Source of the DNA: Dyadobacter jiangsuensis | Lineage (GTDB): Bacteria; Bacteroidota; Bacteroidia; Cytophagales; Spirosomataceae | Assembly: GCF_003014695.1 (NCBI RefSeq) | Contig: NZ_PYAS01000022.1 | Span: forward strand, 1-64,000 | Direction: 5' to 3' | DNA length: 64,000 bases | In this document: positions 59,101 to 64,000 of the stretch, piece by piece | How the letters are laid out: each line of letters starts with the position of its first letter | Position numbering within the stretch: the first letter of the stretch is position 1 | Notes under the pieces: generated by a model | The model's input: only the letters and a program-made list of their open reading frames with translations | The model's database searches: none | Told to the model about the DNA's origin: nothing | Made by a program: the position numbers and the translations under genes

Positions 59101-60177
59101 ACCTTTTGCCGTCGAAGGCCATGGCTCGAAGCGGGGCGCATGCGGATAAAGATTTGTGATCCCAAATGAGTAAGTACCCAGCCAAAGCCCTCCTTGCTGA
59201 TCCAGGCAAAGACTTTGAACCAGGTCATCTGGAAGACTATGTAAATTACCAGGTTGATTTCTGTACCATGTGGTTTTTCCGGTTTCTGGATCGAACAATG
59301 CCAAACCGGAATAGGTCGCAATCCACATCTTACCATTGCCATCAGAGATAATTTTATATACGATGGGCTTCTCCCCGTTCGGCGCCACAAAATCCAAGAT
59401 TGGCTGGAATGTCTCAGTTGCGATTTCGAATTTCACAATACCACCCGAACCAGGGCCTAGCCAGATTACATTTTTACCATCCAGAAACTGGACTGCGAAT
59501 TGATTGAGTGACGTCGACTTGTCATTGCCACCGATCCGAAAGACTCTTGGCCGACCTGCTTTCCGTGGAACGTGGACCAAACCATCAAAGCTTCCTGCCC
59601 AAAAATCGCCGTTGCTTGTCTGGCTCGCCGATCCGATAATCTGAGTGCTTCCCTCAAAGGTACGGTAGAGGATATGCGTAACCTTCGTCCCGCTGCTAGA
59701 GACGACCAGACTATTCATCCCCAAAACGGTTCCAACGAGTATCCGATGATCCCGATCTTCGGATATGAAATAAATGTGATTATTACCTTCCGGATTGTCG
59801 TTGGGCAAATTGTGGTCGATATGCGTAAAATTATCGGTATCCCGGTTGTAGCGGTCCAGCCCACGACTTCCACCAACCCACAAATTGCCCTTTGAGTCGC
59901 AAAAAAGCGCTTTCAGCAGGTCCGAGGAAATGGATTTGGGGTCAGTCGAACTATGCTTATACTGTTTTAGGCTATGAGAATCATACCTGAACAATCCATC
60001 AAATGTAGCAAACCAGATGAACCCCTGTCGGTCCTGCACCATGGCCCTAATATTGGAAATGGATACGCCTTCAGGAAGCCTCAGGTTTCGGAAAGTCTGG
60101 CCAAATACCGGCCGGATCATCAGATTGGCCCAAACAGAAAGGATAAATACGACTCGATAAGGAAACGTCATTAGCAC
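56176..60177 (-). CDS. Hybrid two-component system (HTCS) 3
   Basis: 1333 residues, complete: signal peptide (about 1-26), Reg_prop propellers (about 30-680, blades such as GFIWFATFDGLFRYD and KMWIATYSGLALFD), Y_Y_Y domain (to about 765), membrane helix (about 780-800), HisKA with HEIRTH, HATPase (NAYKFT, GYGIGLAL), receiver (CDVMMPELNG, LKPFD) and AraC helix-turn-helix at the end. A periplasmic signal should be relayed to the C-terminal DNA-binding part, with the giant surface protein downstream as the likely target. Terpene synthase 2 lies upstream on the same strand. Confidence 0.93.
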   Translation of the reverse strand: MLMTFPYRVVFILSVWANLMIRPVFGQTFRNLRLPEGVSISNIRAMVQDRQGFIWFATFDGLFRYDSHSLKQYKHSSTDPKSISSDLLKALFCDSKGNLWVGGSRGLDRYNRDTDNFTHIDHNLPNDNPEGNNHIYFISEDRDHRILVGTVLGMNSLVVSSSGTKVTHILYRTFEGSTQIIGSASQTSNGDFWAGSFDGLVHVPRKAGRPRVFRIGGNDKSTSLNQFAVQFLDGKNVIWLGPGSGGIVKFEIATETFQPILDFVAPNGEKPIVYKIISDGNGKMWIATYSGLALFDPETGKTTWYRNQPGNLHSLPDDLVQSLCLDQQGGLWLGTYSFGITNLYPHAPRFEPWPSTAKGVMEIRYADSFVGINNSGTLWLIEKDQKKIQLFDSSGVLKRSVDLPLPSSVRYYRFYLDDDNTLWALGNSVLTSYNFTTRVSRDYPMALKGQKDLVPGQVFDIHEDSQGRFWLIGEFGAIQFNKQTGDFIKWKSVTYAMSILEDSRQNIWIGGSDEVFLLRHGHAAFEELFTDKGTSAGNFASIWRMAEDRKGRIWAATRQGLQRFDSQSGKFRIDPKIQGLKFEDIQIDSSNHIWLATETDLTRYHPDKGTVQTYGERDGLPFSGITRPASSVQDLTGRLYFLANKGVFQFLPSQTKAQSRPSRIVFTGLKLSDREIKVGDDSRLLTQNLDQTARVTLQHDQNIFSINFALLSFSRSERNRYAYRMEGFDDSWKYSGTPSATYMNLPAGDYVFSVRAANGDGYWMRTTRQLHIRILPPWWQSWYAYAAYLVLAIGSVYLLTRLLWLRSALRKENELHEAKLTFFTNISHEIRTHLSLIVGPLEKAFGILSDDHSAKNHLNYARDNSRTLMELVDELLDFRKIQNGSVMIQVHEYDLVKVIKSVLASFEHLASQKAIETRTIFPDQAILLWFDLTQMRKVFYNLLSNAYKFTPEGGNVTVEIIPLSDEVSITVTNSGPGIAKNDLEHLFKNFFQVPPNNGVQNGYGIGLALAKEIVDLHKGNLSVTSRVHTSGNDGETSFLIGIRTGREHYAREQLVSQQASITTALALQHEKEAVGNPGLSSHKRQTILLIEDNDELRSFERDLLEEDYRVLEAADGAQGLELAFHHLPDLILCDVMMPELNGVQVCSRIKSDVRTSHIPVILLTARTALSQVVEGLKAGADNYLLKPFDPAVLALKISNAIRVREELRRRYMTSMLLDNSNDAGDPDTEFMFKLRDIVTQNIAEPDFDVQKISHLVGMSVSVLYRKLRALTGTTINDFVKNIRMQKALHLVESGKFNVNEIALQVGYDDAKYFSKEFKKIYGRNPSQLKSQPN

Positions 60178-60826
60178 TGAAATGGGTATTTTTACTCACG
60201 AGAGGCGCCCGAAAACGCCTGCCGTCAATCTAAAACGATAAACTATGTAGACAATCGTTCAAAGGAACTCCGCATACCAATAACGTGGGAAGGACAGCAC
60301 AAAACAGAAGATAAATACATCTTACCCCACATCGCAGGCTATTTGGTTGAAAAAAAGTTCTACACCTGATAATGGTAAAAATACAAACCCGTCTACCAAA
60401 TTCTACATTCAACCCCAATTAGACAAAATATTCTACCATTTTAGAGTATTTCGTCTACCTCCAAGTAATATCCGCTAGCTGCAAAATAGAAGAGATCCGC
60501 AGATGCAGGACCCGGTAGCGCTGCAAACAAAATATCCATCGAATGGAAAATACAGTGCCGCTTATCACCTCATTCCGTTGCAGGTTGATCACAAGTCTCG
60601 ATTTTCGCAACTTAGTGTTAAATGGAGTGGCAGCGTGGTCAAATTATGCCAAGATAAGCTCGTTAAACTAAATTAAAACCAAGTCGTCAGTTTCGCCGTA
60701 GTTTCCACATGATCTTTTGTACGACAATATGCTTAATGATATGTTCCGCAGAACAGTGGCCAGATTCAATCTCACCAAATTCATAAAGATTCCATCGCCA
60801 AAAAGGCGCACCTACTTCTTCATTTA
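60178..60826. other. Upstream region of HTCS 3
   Basis: 649 bases without a gene, between the stop of terpene synthase 2 and the HTCS 3 start. It carries the phased motif cluster listed separately; otherwise AT-rich and featureless. Confidence 0.5.
60247..60459. promoter_or_regulatory. Helically phased [TG]TCTAC motifs before HTCS 3
   Basis: TTCTAC or GTCTAC starts at 60358, 60391, 60401, 60431 and 60453 on the plus strand, steps of 33, 10, 30 and 22 bases, near multiples of one helical turn. A reverse copy (GTAGAC) is at 60247. Such an array 180-280 bases before a gene suggests cooperative regulator binding, perhaps autoregulation by the AraC domain. Confidence 0.4.
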
Positions 60827-61834
60827 TCACTCATCCTTTAATTTTAAAGATCTTTCTTCAGGCCACGCAAACCCGGATCCATCCGGCAAATAACGTGTAG
60901 TGTCATTTAAATAAAAACTATTTACACCTTGTATTTGCAACCCTAACCCCAGTATAAATCTCTCAACTCGCTCTTTATATTCTCCGAAAGCTGGAAGAAC
61001 ACTTGCTAAGTCAGTAAATTCGGCAAGGTCTGCGTCATGGATTTTCATAGCTTCTGTTAGCGCTTCTTTCAAAGAGAGATTATATTCATGTTGTAAAACA
61101 ACAATCAGGTTAGTAACTTCTGTTTCCAGCGTAAGTTCTTTGCTAAGACCCTGAATATCATTCTGCCATCCAATAATCCTTGATGTTAAAGTTCTTAGTC
61201 TTTGTATTACCGGATGTTTGTCGAGTAAATCAGGAAAAACGAAATGTGTCTCGATATCTATCATGTATAGGTATGGATACATGAGAATTGAATATTCACG
61301 ATTTATCAGGTAATAAATCAGTGACATTGCTGTTTTATTTTGCTTATAAGGAGCTTCGTCTACGACCCCATATCTTGTTACTCGATGGAACGCATCGATA
61401 AATCTTGCTACCCATGTAGTTGGCATAAAAGCGCGAAATTCCTCGCCAATCTTATACGCCTGTCGCAAGAGCCCATTTTCAAAAGATTCTGGTTGGCTTC
61501 CATTGAAAACTTCGACTAGCCTATGCCGCATTACATCTATTTCTTCGGCAGTCTTGTATTCCAATTGATCATCAAAGACAGACTGAAAAAGGATGAATCT
61601 ATGGCATGGTGTAATACGTTCCAGGCTTGCGTAAGGAAGCATGCGTGCTATGCAACAATGTAGACGCATCTTTTTATACTTCTTTTGTTGCTTTTCTGTC
61701 AAATAGGTATAGTCTTCATCTATCCAGTGAATCTGATCTATCCCCATTTTTTCTATATGTGGATTAATAAGATCTGGCCATGGATAATAACCTTGTGGTA
61801 AATAGTCTTTCGGGTTGAATTCTTGTATTCTCAT
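60827..61834 (-). CDS. Class I terpene synthase 2
   Basis: 335 residues. D88-D-Q-L-E92 gives the DDxxE form of the first metal motif. The second reads N225-D-I-Q-G229-L-S-K-E233, with glycine for the usual serine of the NSE triad, a variant known in some bacterial cyclases. An RYLPDG pair sits near the C-terminus. It resembles synthase 1 in order and length but only distantly in sequence. The gene is visibly richer in A+T than its neighbours, which hints at separate acquisition. idi and a prenyl diphosphate synthase lie upstream on the same strand; HTCS 3 follows. Confidence 0.88.
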   Translation of the reverse strand: MRIQEFNPKDYLPQGYYPWPDLINPHIEKMGIDQIHWIDEDYTYLTEKQQKKYKKMRLHCCIARMLPYASLERITPCHRFILFQSVFDDQLEYKTAEEIDVMRHRLVEVFNGSQPESFENGLLRQAYKIGEEFRAFMPTTWVARFIDAFHRVTRYGVVDEAPYKQNKTAMSLIYYLINREYSILMYPYLYMIDIETHFVFPDLLDKHPVIQRLRTLTSRIIGWQNDIQGLSKELTLETEVTNLIVVLQHEYNLSLKEALTEAMKIHDADLAEFTDLASVLPAFGEYKERVERFILGLGLQIQGVNSFYLNDTTRYLPDGSGFAWPEERSLKLKDE

Positions 61835-62265
61835 ATCATTTTTTTTTTAAATTCATGTTTTGGTTTCATTGTTGCCTACTTAAAAATGAACTATTCTGGC
61901 AATAAACCCTAGCGACCATAAACTTTAACCTGTGTTACACACGCATTCTGCTATTTCACTTTAGCCTTTCATAAGCCTGCGCGAACAGACCGATTTCATA
62001 AGGCCAGGAATACAGTAAAAGAGCTACATCGCTCTATTTCACGATTTGCCCTTTTTAGCATTAGCCTTAACTACGCTGTCACTTAAACGAAAATCCCTGG
62101 CTCCCCGACTTTTCTTTTATACGGTATTAAAGCAGCAAATGTTCTTGCAGTCATCCGTCATTTTCACAAATATGGCCCCTGCTTTCGGCCGATTTGGGCT
62201 CAAATAGTATATCGGTACCCCAGGTTGTTTTAATTCTATTTTTTTACGAACTTATATGCATTAAA
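61835..62265. other. Upstream region of terpene synthase 2
   Basis: 431 bases, no gene recognised; probably holds the terpene synthase promoter, which I could not define. Confidence 0.4.
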
Positions 62266-62511
62266 TCAGCACCTGCAACTATGTGTGGTTGTTTGGCCCC
62301 TCCATCCGGCGTGCCGGTAATCGCCATGACCTCCTGTTTGGAAAATCATAGCACTTGACAGATAAATATGCGGTCCATCTATGATTCCGCGATCAATAGT
62401 TCTTATAAGCTGAAGGATAAGCCAAATCGTGAACCGTAGTAAATCCATTAAGCAATGTCACGCCTGCTTCCTTTCCAGCCAGCATATTGAAATAACTAGG
62501 CTCGGCCACCA
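62266..62511 (-). pseudogene. Amidohydrolase remnant
   Basis: On the minus strand GKEAGVTLLNGFTTVHDL, then after a one-base frame change RTIDRGIIDGPHIYLSSAMI and GGHGDYR. This is the order seen around the metal site region of imidazolonepropionase-like amidohydrolases. Both ends are missing, so it is a dead internal fragment between idi and terpene synthase 2. Confidence 0.65.
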
Positions 62512-62550
62512 TAAACATATTCAGAGGAAACACCTTGTCGAGGGCCCCGG

Positions 62551-63072
62551 CTAACCAGGCGTCTCACTAAATAGTATTTGTGGCACGATGAGCCGAAACC
62601 ACGGCGTATATTGGTGGGGATATCTCCCGATTTGGTTCTCAAGTTCTTTGACGGGCACGTGCTCGAAGTCTTCGACTTCCTCCTTGTTGATCGCGATCTG
62701 TCCTTCGTACCATCCAAAAAAAACGTGGAGATATTCATTTTCAATCATGCCATCGCCCACAGATGTTTCGTACCGGCACTCCATTTTCTTTTCCAACAGG
62801 CAATCAAAGCCCATTTCTTGCAACAGCCGGCGGTGAGCGGCTTGCTCGATACGCTCGTCGGGCAACGGGTGTCCACAACACGTATTGGTCCAAAGGCCTG
62901 CCGCATGGTATTTGGCCGCCGCACGTTTTTGCAAAAGCAGCTCATTCCGACTATTGAAAATATAGATTGAAAACGCGCGGTGCAGCAGCCCCTCCCTATG
63001 AGCGCGCAGTTTCTCGACAACCCCCAAAGCCTGGTCCTGTTCGTCGACCAGGACTACCTGTATATCCTTCAT
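62551..63072 (-). CDS. idi: Isopentenyl-diphosphate isomerase, type I
   Basis: 173 residues from the methionine at 63072 (MKDIQVVLVDEQD); the frame is open further upstream but would run into the preceding gene. Nudix-fold isomerase that interconverts IPP and DMAPP. The catalytic cysteine is in NTCCGHP, the catalytic glutamate in ENEYLHVF, and the Nudix-box remnant in RLLQEMGFDC. It starts 23 bases after the prenyl diphosphate synthase stop, so the two are one operon that balances and condenses C5 units. Confidence 0.93.
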   Translation of the reverse strand: MKDIQVVLVDEQDQALGVVEKLRAHREGLLHRAFSIYIFNSRNELLLQKRAAAKYHAAGLWTNTCCGHPLPDERIEQAAHRRLLQEMGFDCLLEKKMECRYETSVGDGMIENEYLHVFFGWYEGQIAINKEEVEDFEHVPVKELENQIGRYPHQYTPWFRLIVPQILFSETPG

Positions 63073-63095
63073 GACGCGGTGTCGGCTAAGTCGAG

Positions 63096-64000
63096 TCAAT
63101 ATTCCCTGGCCAGCAGCCAATCGGCGAGCTCGGTCAGAGGCCGTTTCGCTGAGGCCGGCAAAAGCATCTTGTCCAGGTGAGAAAAGGCAAGTTGATGAAA
63201 ATACCTCTTCTGGTTTCTGGCCCATTCGCCCACACGGCATTCTTCATAAAGCCTGGTCATTTCCATGACCTTATCCTGGTGGTCAGTGGCCATCAACGTT
63301 TCCAGCTGCCTGCGCTGGCGGGCGGAAGCAAGCTCGAAAGCTTTCAGTAGCAAAAATGTCTTTTTATTGGATTTGATATCGCCACCGCATTGCTTTCCGA
63401 ATTTCTCGTCGCTGCCGAAGACATCTAAATAGTCATCCTGAATTTGAAACGCGACGCCGACATATTTGCCAAATTCATACAAATGGTGTTGATCGGCTTC
63501 GCTCGCACCGGCTAGAATAGCCCCTATCTGCAAAGAGGCTGCCAAAAGGATTGAAGTTTTAAGTATGACCATTTCCAGATAATCTTCATACCGTACTTTC
63601 CAGATCGGCATTGCTTCAAAATCCATATCTATCTGCTGCCCTTCGCAAATTCCGCTGGCAGTGCTGCTGAAGAGCTCGATGATCTGGTCTTTACAACAAT
63701 GACTGATACTTCCAAGGTTTCCATAGGCGTGAATGAGCAGCAAGTCCCCTGCCAGAATGGCCGTCGGCTCGCCGTAGCGGGCATGTATGGTCGGCATTCC
63801 GCGGCGTATGGGCGCCCTGTCCATGATATCGTCATGCACCAGGGAAAAAGTATGGAAAAGTTCGATGGCGCTTCCGGCACGGAACGCATCATCTTTCAAC
63901 TCTGTAAACAGCTCATTGGCCATCAGGCAAAGTACAGGCCTGACCCTTTTGCCCCCGATCGAACAAATGTATTCTATCGAACCATAAAGGGTTTCGGGCT
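63096..64000 (-). CDS. Polyprenyl diphosphate synthase (5' part outside window)
   Basis: About 300 residues are visible; the frame stays open through the right edge and includes the GGKRVRP substrate motif, so the start lies outside. The first aspartate motif is HDDIMD, the second QIQDDYLD, with GGDIKSNKKT after it. It condenses IPP with allylic diphosphates. Phenylalanine five residues before the first motif (FSLVHDD) is a feature linked to C15-C20 products, so FPP or GGPP is my inference. With idi it should feed the nearby terpene synthase. Confidence 0.9.
   Translation of the reverse strand, partial: PETLYGSIEYICSIGGKRVRPVLCLMANELFTELKDDAFRAGSAIELFHTFSLVHDDIMDRAPIRRGMPTIHARYGEPTAILAGDLLLIHAYGNLGSISHCCKDQIIELFSSTASGICEGQQIDMDFEAMPIWKVRYEDYLEMVILKTSILLAASLQIGAILAGASEADQHHLYEFGKYVGVAFQIQDDYLDVFGSDEKFGKQCGGDIKSNKKTFLLLKAFELASARQRRQLETLMATDHQDKVMEMTRLYEECRVGEWARNQKRYFHQLAFSHLDKMLLPASAKRPLTELADWLLAREY

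Noticed and set aside
60358..60459. CRISPR-like array
   Set aside because: Repeats are only 6-7 bases with unequal short spacing and no cas genes are present.

Overview
The window reads as chromosome of a Bacteroidota bacterium of the order Cytophagales, most likely a Dyadobacter/Spirosomaceae-type organism. The reasons are Bat-type VWA and TPR genes, Bacteroidota promoters (TTTG, about 19-21 bases, TAnnTTTG), four type IX secretion (T9SS) cargo proteins with C-terminal sorting domains, hybrid two-component systems (HTCS) that carry sensor, kinase, receiver and AraC output in one chain, and a Bacteroides-type tyrosine recombinase. Genus is inferred from style, not from a search.

Left part, 1-13.1 kb: stable housekeeping DNA. 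A minus-strand tRNA cluster Ser(GCT)-Pro(TGG)-Arg(TCT) with hairpin terminators is followed by a BatB-like VWA protein, a TPR protein, purC, a STAS protein, gltB-gltD (glutamate synthase), then a polysaccharide deacetylase, a TatD nuclease and a type I asparaginase, and a second tRNA-Ser(GGA) with a consensus promoter.

From 13.1 kb to the right edge: accessory DNA. It opens with an integrase beside tRNA-Ser and then alternates large surface-protein genes, HTCS regulators, small regulators with degenerate receivers, long non-coding gaps and decaying genes (aldo/keto reductase, DJ-1/PfpI, amidohydrolase, SDR, HTCS sensor). The recurring unit is an HTCS directly upstream of a T9SS surface protein. 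In two places a class I terpene synthase precedes that pair, giving terpene synthase, HTCS, T9SS protein at 41.2-46.4 kb on the plus strand (HTCS dead) and the mirror image at 61.8-48.9 kb on the minus strand (intact). The second terpene synthase lies beside idi and a polyprenyl diphosphate synthase, which would supply its substrate. An adenylation-thiolation-reductase protein sits before the first.

The most unusual region is a seven-gene minus-strand run at 29.3-24.7 kb: SDR oxidoreductase, pore-loop K+ channel, bestrophin anion channel, an LCIB-type (theta) carbonic anhydrase, an unknown exported protein, a BON-LysM protein of the Kbp (K+-binding) type and a GlsB/YeaQ membrane protein. LCIB and bestrophins cooperate in the algal CO2-concentrating mechanism, so their adjacency here in a heterotroph-type genome suggests a bacterial bicarbonate/K+ module. 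A decayed second copy of its ends (SDR pseudogene and a paralogue of the unknown protein) lies at 47.0-48.3 kb, without the channel and carbonic anhydrase genes.
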